Counted from the stretch's first letter, positions 51,301 through 61,369 are shown. The stretch: DNA of 64,000 nucleotides from Perkinsus olseni (GCA_013115135.1 JABANP010000023.1:212020-276019), one strand, 5' to 3'. The notes: generated by a model from the sequence alone, not told the origin. Program-made: numbers and translations.

Positions 51301-54300
51301 GCTTGTCCGCTCGGCGGTTCCCTTCGCAGGACTTTGACCTGACGTACTGCAACTCCACATTCAGTCGCAGGTCCAGTACGCGCTGCCGGATGTACTGCAC
51401 CACAATTCCACGACAGAGCCTCCGCTTGGCAAGCCCAACTAGAAGGTCAATTGCCCGTTGGCAGTCCGTGCTGACACATATCTCCCCGAGTCGCATCTCT
51501 CCCCCGGCCTCTACTGCACGAAGGACTCCCAAGAGCTCCGCCTGTAGTGGAGTTGCATGTGCAGGCAATTTCCAGCCCCACATATTCCACTCACCGTACT
51601 GCGTCTTCAATACTGCCGCGCATCCAGCAGTTTGATTCCGCGATGCTGCCCCGTCAGTATAGAATACCCACTTTCGGCAAGGGCTCTTTCCGCCGCTACT
51701 GATGGTGAGAGGCCTAAGCTCCTTCACCGCCGAGACTGGGGAATCGACCGGAGCTCCCATAGCTATGCGTTGGAGCTCGTCATGCAAGGAGGGTACCGCG
51801 GGAAAGCCTGTCCCGGACAGCCGACGTTTTATACATTGGGATACGCATAGGAGGTCCCAGGGTATCCCGTCCGTTCCTGTATGTGACACAAAGGCGGTAG
51901 GGGTACGCGCGCTCAATCTCCGAGCCCTCCGGTAGAACCGAGCCTGTAGCGCCCTCAACTGCTTGGCAATCCTGGCGCGAAGGGCCGCGTGTCCCCAGCA
52001 GCCAACCGCGTGCAGCAGGCAGCCACGAGCCACTGCCTCGAAAAGCACCAGCGCGACGTCAGTGCCCAATCCCCATGAGCTTCGGACATGCGCTTTTACA
52101 GAGTGGTATATGCCCTCCAGCTGAGTGAGTATGTTTGCCGCATGAGCACCCCACCTAAATTTCCGATCTAGTGCCACTCCAAGCCATCGTACTGGCGACT
52201 CCACAATCACGTGATCACCCATGTTGATGTGGCACCCGATACCTCCGTGCACCCGGCATTTGGGGAAGCACATCAACTGTGTCTTCGGCCAGGAGAGCTT
52301 CACCTTCACTAACCCACACCACTTTTCAAGTGCAGCATGGATTGCTCGAGCGGCGTCCCGTACCTCTTCCTCGGTTTTATACTGGAAGATCACCACGGCA
52401 TCATCAGCATACGTCACGTAGGCCCAGGGCGATAGGACGTCGCTCAGGGACAGCATAAAACAGTTGAATATCCAGGGGGACAATACTCCTCCTTGCGCCG
52501 TCCCCCGCGTGAGCTCCATCGTGGAGACATCTCCTGCATGGTGCAGGGAGACTCGTCGGCCACTCAGATAATCAGAGAGTAGAACAAGGTAGTCACCCCG
52601 GAGCCCACGGGCTTTCATCTCCTTGAGCGTCGCCCAAGGACTGCACTTGTCGAACGCCCCTTCAATGTCGAGGAAGATGCACCCTGCACTGTAGCCATTC
52701 TGCCAGATCTTCCTTATTTCGCTCTCAAGGTTTGCGACCGCAATTGGTCTTATCGACAGTGGCTCAAGTATTTCTCTTATTGATGTACCTACACTGGCAA
52801 GTTTACCCGTGAGCATAGAGGTTGACAGGTCAGATTCGCCGAGATGCACAACGGCAACGAAAGGGTCTCTCTCAACCATTGGTTCAGTTGCACTATCGGT
52901 TCATATTGGTGATACAACAGTCCAGCATAAGTTCTATGTTGCTTCAGCAAGTCTGATCTATCCTGTTATCCTCGGTCGGGATATACTAACGGCATGTAAG
53001 CTCACCATCAGTTTCAACGCCAAACCGAAGCTCTCTACGGCGTATCCTATAGTGGCCACAGCTAGTGCTCGAGGAGCAGAGCGAGATGCTTGGAAGCTTC
53101 TACCCAAAGGCTGGCTACTAGATGAGGTTGTATTGGATAATAATGATATCTATATAGTAGCTGCAAGACCGGAGAATGGGACTGCTGATGAGTCCAAGCA
53201 CAGGTTTTATGTCGGGATCAACCCTTCATTGGTGAAGTGGCCAAGTCGAGCCGAGCAGCTAGGAGGGTTGAAGCCACATCCAGCGCTCAAGAAGGCCGAC
53301 TTAAAAAGCTCGTGAGGCTGCTGATAAATGTTTTAAACAGTGGATAGAGGAAGGCCGACTACGACCAGCTGAGTTAAGACCATCATCTTCAACCACAAAC
53401 TGGTATATCGTCGGTGGAGACTCGAGGCGTTATAGACCCGTGTTCACCTTCATCCACTTGAATCGGCACCTCCGGAAAGCCTTTGGTCGTAAATCACCGT
53501 TTGCTCAGAGTCTGATAGCAGTTCTCATCGAGAAGGCAAGGTGCTTCAGGCGTTTGGTGGTGAATGACGTCCGAGATGCATATATGCATCTATGGGTACT
53601 GCCCAGTAATCGGTCTCTCTATACGGTCAATATCACCCCCTTCAACGATACTCCCAATCCTTATGAGTTCTGGTGCCTACCTTATGGACCTTCCCACTGT
53701 CCGCGGTGTTTGGAGTGTGTGCTACAATGGTCGTTACAGAGGCATGTAGATGCGAATGGCGACTTCCAGCTCAACTCGTTTATGGACGATTTGCTGCTAT
53801 ATTCTGATCTTCCACGACCACGAGTTGAACAAGATCTCCGAGAGCTCTGCGCAGACTATGACTTGTCTCTGAAACCAGCTAAGCGCCAGGATATCACCGA
53901 AGGGGATGCTCGAGTTCTCGGCCTCGACTTCGTCAACCACGGCGAGATGATAGCCACACCTCAAGGAAAGCTGGACAAGTTGAAGCAAAAGGTACCATGT
54001 GACAGTTGCTCATATTCTGATCTACTGAGCACCCTTGGTGTACTGGAGGAGCTACCGACGACACCACCTTGGGTGAATGCATTGAGACATGTAGCACAAA
54101 GTTTGGTGGCACGTGAACGACATGCAACCCATAGCAGGTGGTCTACTACATGTTCGCAAGGGTTGAGAGCATTGGTTATAGACTGGCACAATCTTGCCCT
54201 GGACCCTAACAACTCCTATGCCTTGCCAAGACGTTATGATTTTCAACAGCCTCTTCATGTCTACACAGACGCCGCCAAGTATGCTGGTGGCTTTCTCCTA

Positions 54301-57181
54301 CGACAATCAGGCCAAGACCTACTAAAACGGGTTTTTGTCTTTTCGAGCTCCGAGTCTAATTTGCCTATAGTCTGCTTAGAGGCTCATATACTCTATAGAG
54401 CCTTCGCAGCAGTTCATAGGGTAGAACTCGTTGGGCGTCGTTGGTTTCCACGATTGTACTTTCATGTTGATAATGTAGCGGTAGAGATGACTTTTAGAGC
54501 TGGTAGGCCATCATCGTCAAGTAGCAAGGATGCAAAACCCATCCTTGCGAAGTATATGGCAATGGCAAATGTGCTGTTTGAGCCATTAGAGTTTGGTCGC
54601 AGAATTTTCATTGAGAGAGTTGATACGGCACAAAATCCTGCCGATGCCCTCACTAGGCATCCATTGTTGAATAAGTTCTTGGCATTTGCCAAGTCAGCAA
54701 CAGTGGAAGTTTGTGCCGTGAGTAGTGAACCCACCGGTTATATTGGACCTTATGGCGTAGAACCAGAAGTGTGTGCTGCTGTGTCCAATGTCAGATCCGC
54801 CGCTCTTCCGTCTTTATCAGATATAGCGAATGAACAGCGTTCAGACCCACAAATACAAGTCGTGAAGACCTGTCTCTCCGATCACACACCACCATGTCCG
54901 CAAGTTCATCGGTCTTACATTCTGGTATGGCACACTCTACTGGTACGAGAAGGTCTACTTATGCGCCATATCTCGGCAGTATCCGGTGTTCACCCTAACG
55001 ACGTCATCGTGGTTCCGGTAGTGCCTTCATCGTTGATAAATCGAGTTCTCTTACATTATCATGACCCGGACGGCTGCTCCCATATAGGGATACACGGTGT
55101 ATCCCTATATGGGAGCAGCCGTCCGGTGTATCATACACCGAGTCATTGAAGCCGTGAAACGGAACTATTGGTTTCCGGGGTTATCTCGTGCCGTCTGCGA
55201 TCATGTAGCTAACTGCAAGGCCTGCAATCAACAGCAACTACGCCAGATCTGGAAGCAAGAAGGAGTACAACGAGTAGCACCACCTGGACCGTGGCACACA
55301 GTTGCCGCAGATACAGTATCGGTATCAACCCCACGAGGTCGTTTGCTACTCCTAACGGTATTATGCCAGTTCAGTCATTGGCCCGAGGTATATGTGTTAC
55401 GAACTGAAAGTTCCATGGAGATCGCCAACTGTTTTCGTAACATGAATGCTAGATATGGTGACTTCAGTGCCCTAACTACAGATCAAGGATCTGAGTTTAA
55501 AGGTTCGGTGCAACAGTATCTGGACTCTATTGGAGCTAAGCATTCGACGACCTTATCATTCACACCGGTTGCTGCAATAGAACAATTTAATCGAACCTTA
55601 TTGCAGAAACTGCAAGCAGTGTTCTATACGCCTGCATGGTCTCGACTGTCACTCGAAGCAATTATTGACGAGATTCTCTGGTCATTGAGATCCACACCAA
55701 GTACTGTTCATCATACGGAACCCTTTCTACTTATGTTCGGACGTCTTCCTTGAACCCGAGAGAGGTTGAAGACTTCTGCATATTTGCAGAAACTCGAGAA
55801 GGTGGAAGATGTACTCAGTGAACAACGAGCATTAGCCGTTAATCGTAAACCAGTTCAAGAATGCCTACCATCAGGGTCCCTGGTATATGTTCGGTTACAT
55901 GACCCGGATCGTCGGTTCAAGGTTGGTAAGAAGTGAACGACTATGACTGTTCTGCGACAAGACGGCAATAAAGTCCACCTATCTATGAGTGGAAGCAACA
56001 TCGGAGGTCACCCTAGAATCATAGAACGCCATATCCGTGAGTGCCTTCCAGTTCCTCCAAGACTACAGGTGGCAGCCAAGTCGAGTACGATCACTCCTAC
56101 CTCCTCGAAGGATTCAAGGATACAAATGGTTCAGAGTGGTCCTCTTCGTTTTGGAATCCGTATGCAGCGTAAAGCTCAACTTCAAGGAACTGCGTCTCAT
56201 TCTGGATCATCGACCGCCACTGCAAGTATGCCACCTGTATCGCCATCACCTTCGTCGGTTACGAGCCCCAATTTGACGCCCACTATGACTGGAGATGCGG
56301 TTGATGGGATCAATGAAACCACATCAACTACAAGATCGGGTCGAAGAATCAGACGCCCTGTGAAGTATTCAACTTATGGTTCATTCAGTTCCTATTAGCA
56401 TTGTATGCCGTATTCGTGGTAGAGGACTGCACTGTCCCATCACACAATTCCTAAGAGTAGCTATAAAGCTTCTGTCCCTTAGCTATTGTATTCCCTACGC
56501 TCTTCCTGCTTATCATATATCTCCTATCCAACCCACTCTACTCTAGTTGTTGAGTAGAATAGTGCAACTGTCACTCACGAGTATTCGAGTCGTCGTGAGT
56601 CGGTCGTGACTGCTCCATGCCGGGCGAGGTACTGTCGGAGGTCGCACTCGCACAGCTCGAAAGATATGCCCACGGAGTTTCCGCCGGACTCGTAGATGAT
56701 GTCTCGAAGGCTGACCTACAGAAAGCAGGCACATGCCATCACAGACTCAATGCATCAACACGATGCCACTAGCTCACAATATGACGATGAGCTCCGTCTC
56801 CTTCGCCGGCGTTACCCAGAACCTTCCGTATGGTGCCGAGCTCTCTCAACACGAGCAGAGGGCAGCCTTCAACTATCGGATCGAAGGTGACCTGTAATTA
56901 GAGGCGACTAATGTGGGAATTGCCTCCGTCGGGCATCCCTCACTAGCTTCAAAGCAATTCTAGACTTCGCAACCGTGTCGGAAGCGCGATACCTGATGAG
57001 GACCCCGTCGACTCGTTATTGCCAGTGGGCAATCGAGACTGGTGAGGAAGGCCTGCACTTTGCCATACGTGCCTTGACCCAGAAAATCTCGCTGTTGGTT
57101 GTACATGAATCTGCTGGCATGAAACCTGTCGCCATCGAGTTGTGAGTTATGCGTGAATTGACTAACAACTGCGAAAGACAT
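48391..57181 (-). CDS. CDK-like Ser/Thr protein kinase with a retrotransposon in one intron
   Basis: Cyclin-dependent-kinase-like gene read from ATG 57181 ([15 protein letters not shown]) to TAA 48391. Elements in order: glycine loop [10 protein letters not shown] (about 57080), [19 protein letters not shown] with the ATP-binding Lys (about 56980), [15 protein letters not shown] (C-helix, about 56840), [16 protein letters not shown] (hinge, about 56640). After the retrotransposon-bearing intron come [20 protein letters not shown] with the catalytic HRD (about 49200), [12 protein letters not shown] (DFG, about 49030), [20 protein letters not shown] (APE, about 48890), [18 protein letters not shown] (about 48680) and a C-lobe exon [12 protein letters not shown]. 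Exons flanking the insertion join in phase 2 across an intron that would be 68 bp when empty. The coding sequence looks intact. The cyclin-binding helix is not a PSTAIRE, so the subfamily is open. Confidence 0.82.
49291..49429 (+). repeat. 5' LTR
   Basis: 139 bp, TGCACTGTCC...AGAATAGTGCA, with short inverted ends TGCACT/AGTGCA. Identical by eye to 56428-56566. Confidence 0.95.
49453..50460 (+). CDS. gag: retrotransposon Gag
   Basis: 335 residues from ATG 49453 ([13 protein letters not shown]) to TAG 50458-50460. The N-terminal part has the retrotransposon capsid pattern ([41 protein letters not shown]). Two zinc knuckles of the form C-x2-C-x4-H-x4-C lie near residues 256-269 ([14 protein letters not shown]) and 305-318 ([14 protein letters not shown]). 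The last codons form the heptamer A-AAA-AAC in the correct register directly before the stop, a canonical -1 frameshift site leading into the protease frame. It assembles the virus-like particle and binds the element RNA. Confidence 0.92.
   Translation: MDPSLYFALPESFDPLTSVLDFEQWIHKFKACATANEWDDNAQLRHLPPLLRGDAWILYDELVPGEKDTMPHLVTNLTKKLNVASQMQSSEELHRRVLDTGTETLLTYQNDIKRLAHRAYPDMSSDQLKPIVLTAFIRGLRGHSPALARKVRNANPTTLQAALEKAQFILSDPFPEGEHEATGEVSVLRSGGAEERQVGSGIYAHDDDGLLVKSSFTSHDVTPAEPTPPTPTTQADPTPAWVPHLVNAIREATRRCDYCGRSGHVEADCFKKARHKGEPIPRKKLRYQEGSTSSRINVGDSPVFCTYCLKKNHTEDQCRTKARALQLKAQQGSKN
50616..52877 (-). mobile_element. 5'-truncated LINE with RT and RNase H, nested in the LTR element
   Basis: Antisense to the host element. 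The 6-bp target duplication ATTGGT is at 50610-50615 and 52878-52883. The minus-strand 3' end is a short GAA-rich tail (50616-50632). The 5' end stops within the reverse transcriptase, so the copy is truncated. Without the insert the protease frame of the host element is continuous across the site. Confidence 0.92.
50804..52877 (-). CDS. LINE reverse transcriptase/RNase H (truncated ORF2)
   Basis: About 690 codons, open to the stop at 50804. It has RT block [14 protein letters not shown], then [14 protein letters not shown], then the catalytic TYADDAVV. An RNase H domain follows ([18 protein letters not shown] with its first Asp, [29 protein letters not shown]). It ends with a [19 protein letters not shown] zinc motif typical of this LINE group (I/R1-like with RNase H). 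The ATG that opens the frame at 52879 lies in the target duplication, so it is fortuitous. The endonuclease and ORF1 are missing. Confidence 0.9.
53316..55096 (+). pseudogene. retrotransposon reverse transcriptase and RNase H
   Basis: Frame shifted by one base from the protease. The RT thumb and palm start with [19 protein letters not shown] and [13 protein letters not shown], then [22 protein letters not shown] and the catalytic [10 protein letters not shown]. RNase H has [16 protein letters not shown] and [11 protein letters not shown]. It runs into the first half of the integrase zinc finger ([14 protein letters not shown]), where the inverted duplication at 55066-55126 breaks the frame. 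The domains themselves are open, so only the junctions are damaged. Confidence 0.85.
55066..55126. repeat. 30-bp perfect palindrome with 1-base centre
   Basis: Arms 55066-55095 and 55097-55126 are exact reverse complements (left arm starts CCGGACGGCTGCTCCC). It lies at the RT/integrase junction and shifts the frame. Confidence 0.95.
55097..56398 (+). pseudogene. retrotransposon integrase and C-terminal region
   Basis: The rest of the zinc finger ([20 protein letters not shown]) is followed by the catalytic core with [22 protein letters not shown] and the Glu-bearing helix [19 protein letters not shown] at 55751-55753 and another at about 55935-55937 interrupt the same frame. Beyond them a Ser/Thr/Pro-rich tail runs to the TAG at 56396-56398. 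The expected DNA strand transfer function is lost in this copy. Confidence 0.85.
56428..56566 (+). repeat. 3' LTR
   Basis: 139 bp, identical by eye to 49291-49429. The upstream polypurine tract is weak (GGTAGAGGAC). Confidence 0.95.
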
Positions 57182-57924
57182 CTGTAGAAGAACCTCCTCA
57201 ATTCTCAGAGTCGAGAGGCAAACGGCGTTGAGATATACCACAGTAGAGAAGACACCAGTAGGTTGCAACAGTGACCAATGCAGGTTGAAATGAACGGCTA
57301 CAGTAGAACCCAACTAGTTGGAAGTAGACAGGTTAACAAGACATGCTTACTCGCCAACTCATCGAGTGATGTATAAACTTCTAGACCTCCCGACCTCTCT
57401 TGTATGTAAATTCCTAGAGGCGACCCTTGTCAGCTACCGCACAGAGCTTTTCGGTCAGAAAGACCGGTTATTCACTGAACGCATTTCGGAATGCTTCTTC
57501 GGGCACAGCACCGAGAATCTGCTTGATGAGGGCCGAGCACACACCTGATATACTGTAGTCGCCGCAGGGGGGCGCGGCGACTCAACCAGGTACCGCCGGA
57601 TGTCCGAATCTCGATAGTAACACGACGGGACCCTGCGGGAGACTACGGCTAAAGTCGGGGACAATTGTCGACATTGTCGCATTCTCGAAGCTAGACGGAA
57701 GGAATCTGATCCTCCTCAGATGTTGCTTGCCATATCGAATACTTTTTTGGCTCCAAGTTCTCTCACGGTAGTGTAGTATAGTTATCTTGCTCCGGATCTT
57801 GCTGCATCGTTTCACCCAATACAGGGTGTTTTCGGGGCCCTAACTTTCCCTTCCGGTGTTTTCGTGAGAAGCAGCGCGCATTCACGTATACTGTGACAGC
57901 CTGTCTTGTAGAAGTCAGCGGTAG
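57182..57924. other. intergenic stretch between kinase 5' end and the next repeat unit
   Basis: About 740 bp upstream of the minus-strand kinase. Only short open frames occur. It should contain the kinase promoter; no element was identified. Confidence 0.35.
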
Positions 57925-58990
57925 GGGTGATAGACAAGGCAGTCGCAGGCTATGAGGGTACTGCGGGCGTGAGTACTGCGAGGACACACGATCAGCTTCC
58001 CTACCAGCTGCAACAGCTCTTCTTAGTTCTCGGGGGAGGGCCGGGAACTGTCGGGACAGACCACATCTGTCTCCCGGGAGGCAGACTGCCCACTGGCGTC
58101 ACAATGAACTCTCGCGTGGACAATCACGATCCAGTCCGTGCACCCGGTGCACTGCACCGCGAGTGCCAACCTTTGCTGAAGCGGTGAATCGAGTGACAAG
58201 CTGCAGTTCATTGCATCACCACGATGACATCCCTTGTGATGAGGATCCTGATCTTCATTGTTCTCGCCGTTGCTGTTCTAGCTGGGGCGCAGTTCTCTAT
58301 CGTACAGGATGACCTTCACAAAGACTTCTCCCAGTCCGCTGCCGAGGTCGATGTGAATGCTTTCTATAGTCCAAAAAAGAAGTTGGCGAAGGATGATCAT
58401 CTTTGTGGTGCGTGCCAAACCTGCTGGCTCTACCTATGCTGTGCGGGCCCTGTTTGTTGGGGTATCATAGCTGCATGCGGAGGTACTTGCGACTGCTGCA
58501 AGTAGAACTCAGTCTTCGTGTGATGAACTTCAACGCTCGTGTTAGCCCAAGGTGGTTCTTCAGTATTTCACCGGGTCCTATCCGGCTTCGGCTTCGAGAA
58601 CCTCCCTCCACCATATGAGCCTCTTCTTCCGCTTCTTTCTCCTCTCCGCTCATTTGACCCTCGAACTTCTGAAGATTAGACGCCGGTTGATTCAGGGACT
58701 TCTGAATCTTGAAGTCATTTCTGGAATGGTCAATCATGTTTTGGTATGCCGACTACTAAACTTATCATTTCTGTTTACCTTGTGATACTAACGTACATAA
58801 GGGTCCCTCGGTGTATGGATATTATACAAAGTCTTATTATATTCCATTACTCATTTTTTGACGAAGACTACTTTATCATGTAAGAATGGTGCTGCGTGGC
58901 CGCAGGGGTAATTGTCGAAGGATGCAGGGCTGGATAGAGAAAGAAAACCTGATGGCATAGAGGCCAAAACACACGAGGGAGGACCCGACC
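57925..58990 (+). repeat. diverged partial copy of the Cys-rich gene unit
   Basis: Matches 46440-47840 and 61020-62420 with many substitutions and deletions. Shared pieces include GGCTATGAGG, GCAGACTGCCCACTGGCGTC, the Cys-rich gene, and GAATGGTGCTGCGT and CGACCGTAGCTTCGCGAAGC downstream. It lacks the GACCTCATTCTGCGCC module. Confidence 0.75.
58224..58505 (+). CDS. small secreted Cys-rich protein 2
   Basis: 93 residues, single exon. The signal peptide is MTSLVMRILIFIVLAVAVLA. The propeptide-like region is shorter than in the paralogues and is followed by KKKLAKDD and a 10-Cys C-terminal domain (LCGACQTCWLYLCCAGPVCW, ending CDCCK). The spacing C-x2-C-x2-C-x4-CC-x4-C-x6-C-x3-C-x-CC is shared with protein 3. 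It is the most diverged of the three paralogues at the N-terminus, yet the Cys frame is fully kept, which suggests selection on the C-terminal domain. No known family is recognised. Confidence 0.8.
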   Translation: MTSLVMRILIFIVLAVAVLAGAQFSIVQDDLHKDFSQSAAEVDVNAFYSPKKKLAKDDHLCGACQTCWLYLCCAGPVCWGIIAACGGTCDCCK

Positions 58991-59094
58991 GTAGCTTCGC
59001 GAAGCGACACTCTTCAACTCGTCTTTTGCGAAGGCGCCTTTCTAAACATCCGAAATCACAACGAGCAGGTCCCTAGGCAGGTGCCTGTCGCTCT

Positions 59095-59985
59095 CGACTG
59101 CCTCAATGTTCTGAGATGAGCAGCTCGAAGGCCTTCTCGAAGATGAGCCTGTCGGAGTGGGCGAAATTGGGCCACGTTGAGGATGCCGTGCGACTGTTCA
59201 CCTTGGCCACTCTTGATGCCGCCAAAACCGTATTTTAATAAGAGGAGGCGCATGTGTACTGTTGTTGGCAACCATGACGACTCAATAACGTAACACTCCC
59301 GGATCTGATGCAGATACCTTCCACTGATAATATAGTTGAGTTAGGGGTGATCAACTGGAACAGCGATAGAATAACCAGAGCTGTACTCTGATGTCATCAG
59401 ACGCCTGACGCCTTCTGCGAGTGATCATCCCTTCGTCGTATCAACTACTACTATCATCAGACTGACTACTCACTTACAAGCGCACACAGTCACAACAGCA
59501 GATAATCGCATCAAATGTCCAGTGCTCGGACTAGCAGTTTCGGACTCGGCAACATGAAACGGTTGTGCCGCGCTAGCCACGATAGTCGATACTTAGGGAC
59601 TTAGAGACAGACGGTGTGGTACACATTGACTGACTAATACTGTCAGAAAATGTAATATGAAGACATCAGCTTGCTCATTGCTAAGAGGTTTGTCCAGTTA
59701 TCAGGTAGAGGATGCCATCCAGCGGCGGTTGCAGATCAGAGGTCGCAGGCCGAAGGCAGCCCTGCATCGGAATCTTGAGAAAGATTTCGAACCCAAGCAC
59801 ATACAGCAGGCTATCAGTGGGTTTTGCTAGGATTCTTCTTGTTGATGCATTTTGTTCATCTCAGAAACTTTGCTACTTCGTCAAGTTTTGGAAGAACAAG
59901 GGCACGCGTACGTACGACGCTCGTAGACCTATGCATGGGGTTTCGGGTGAATTCATGAGATTTCGCAGCCAGTTCTGTTGGGTTT
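59095..59985 (+). pseudogene. decayed MCM5 3' fragment 2
   Basis: Matches MCM5 45420-45933. The first part (to about 59252) has a frame break and a stop-rich stretch (TATTTTAATAAG). A 373-bp insertion follows. Then the AAAATGTAATATG site has the same TAA position as the other fragments, the winged-helix exon is open (VEDAIQRRLQIRGRRPK), and the terminal exon to 59985 is nearly identical to MCM5. It is the only fragment that keeps the last exon. Confidence 0.82.
59253..59625. mobile_element. 373-bp insertion with TGTGTAC/GTACACA ends, candidate solo LTR
   Basis: Absent from the other MCM5 copies. Flanks GGCGCA and TTGACTG are contiguous in MCM5 itself, so the borders are exact. Ends TG...CA with a 7-bp inverted repeat are LTR-like. 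No clear target duplication is seen and no internal coding was found. Confidence 0.45.
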
Positions 59986-60014
59986 GAAGTTCGGTGAGTG
60001 ATGATGACTTTCTC

Positions 60015-60497
60015 TGGAGGTATGGACGAAGTCACATACCGTCGGTGAAGCCGGCCGTGTGGGGACATTCGACACAAAGATGCAGCGATGGGACACCAGC
60101 TGCACAGCTAGCGCTAGTATCAGACTCTGTTTCTGCCTTCGGCTATTTGAGTTGAGTTGACTCATTTATATTCGGGAGGAAGACGGCTGCGTCTCCTGCG
60201 GAGACCCGTGGGTCGCGTGCCAGGCCTCTTTCGTTTTCAGCCACCCTCCCTGAACTCTGCAAAACCGAGAGTGTGGGTGAGCTCGTCACCATCCAAAGGA
60301 TGGGGCGGGCTGGACGTGTCTAGCACCGTTACCAGGGCAAGGTGCTTGGTCGAATACTCGGCTTTCATGGGACTGCAAGTCCGTGATCGCCTGGGTTTCC
60401 GCGGTTCCGAGAGCTCTCTCACGGAACTGCGCTTGCCTCAGGTTCCGGCGCTCGCACGCCCCACTCCCCCTCCCCACACTCAGAGGTTTCATCACCA
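60015..60497. other. about 480-bp segment unique to unit B
   Basis: Inserted relative to unit A between GTGATGATGACTTTC and ACGACTTCCTAATAACAC. GC-rich, with several short inverted pairs. Neither strand has a convincing protein; a SINE-like or structured RNA origin is possible but unproven. Confidence 0.35.
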
Positions 60498-61369
60498 CGA
60501 CTTCCTAATAACACAGTACGATTATCGACACTGTTTAACTCCTTCCTGCAAAGACCTGGCCGGCCCCTCCATGTAATCACCATGGCACAGACTTCAGTAC
60601 TACTCAGCCGTTAGACTATCATCTGCAATCATCTCACTGGTACCGCGTGTCGTTAGTCTCAGGCGACCGTCGGACCTCATTCTGCGCCTTTCACTCACCT
60701 CCGGTCGTAAAACTTCTTGAGCCCGGCGGACTCAAATAGCCACGCTGTGCTGAATTATAGTGCATATGTCGTCATGACCTCTCTCGAAATAGTCGGGAGC
60801 AGCGTGATAGACAACGTGCTCAGTTCGACGGACTTGGTTGGGGGGAGTCGTAGGAGCCCTGACGATAGTGGGAACGGTTCACGATTGATAAGCGCGATAT
60901 CCCGGAAGGAGCCGATACATGAGAAGGGGCAGTCACGAGAATAGATAACTCGTTAAGGTCGATCATTTTGATGCGCACGCATATACTTTGGCGCCGAAAC
61001 CTGGCGGCCCTGCCGACAACTCCAACACCGTCGCTGGCTATGAGGCTACTGCGGGTGTGAGTGTCGTAGACGCACGATCAGCCTCCCCCGCCCAGTAAGC
61101 ACAGGTCGCACCGTACTGCCCTTCTCAACTCTCGGGGAGGCAAGGGGACTGCTAGGACAGAACGCATCTGTCTCCCGCTGAGCAGACTGCCCGCTGGCGT
61201 CGCGATCAAGTCTCACATTGGTGATCCCGATCCAAGCTGTGCACCGCAAGAGTGACGACTATACGCTATGTAACAGCTGCCATTGGCTTTAGTACTACTC
61301 AGATGTTGGACTACCATCGCTGCAACTACCTCTACTACCACTGCGTACCCTCAGTTCCAGCTAATTGTC

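Larger units (their letters stand above)
50461..53315 (+). pseudogene. retrotransposon protease region, split by the LINE
   Basis: In the -1 frame relative to Gag, an open reading continues past the Gag stop ([16 protein letters not shown] up to 50615). It resumes after the LINE at 52884 in the same frame ([17 protein letters not shown]), followed by [13 protein letters not shown], the conserved second half of aspartic retrotransposon proteases. The frame then ends near 53313, where one extra A in a run of five moves the following RT coding into the next frame. The LINE insertion alone inactivates it. Confidence 0.8.
49291..56566 (+). mobile_element. LTR retrotransposon, Ty3/Gypsy-like order, with nested LINE
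   Basis: 7276 bp bounded by two identical 139-bp direct repeats that start TG and end CA. ACTG is duplicated at 49287-49290 and 56567-56570. The internal region encodes gag with two zinc knuckles, then protease, reverse transcriptase, RNase H and integrase in that order, which is the Ty3/Gypsy arrangement. A 2262-bp LINE is inserted in the protease region, so the element without it is about 5.0 kb. No clean TGG-type primer-binding site follows the 5' LTR. Pol carries a 1-base shift, a 43-bp inverted duplication and two nonsense codons, so this copy is not autonomous. Confidence 0.95.

Noticed and set aside
51192..52421. Plus-strand ORFs inside the LINE
   Set aside because: Antisense shadows of the RT/RNase H frame.
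60157..60576. 139-codon plus-strand ORF in unit B
   Set aside because: Low-complexity Pro/Ser/Arg translation, absent from unit A, and it crosses the insertion border.
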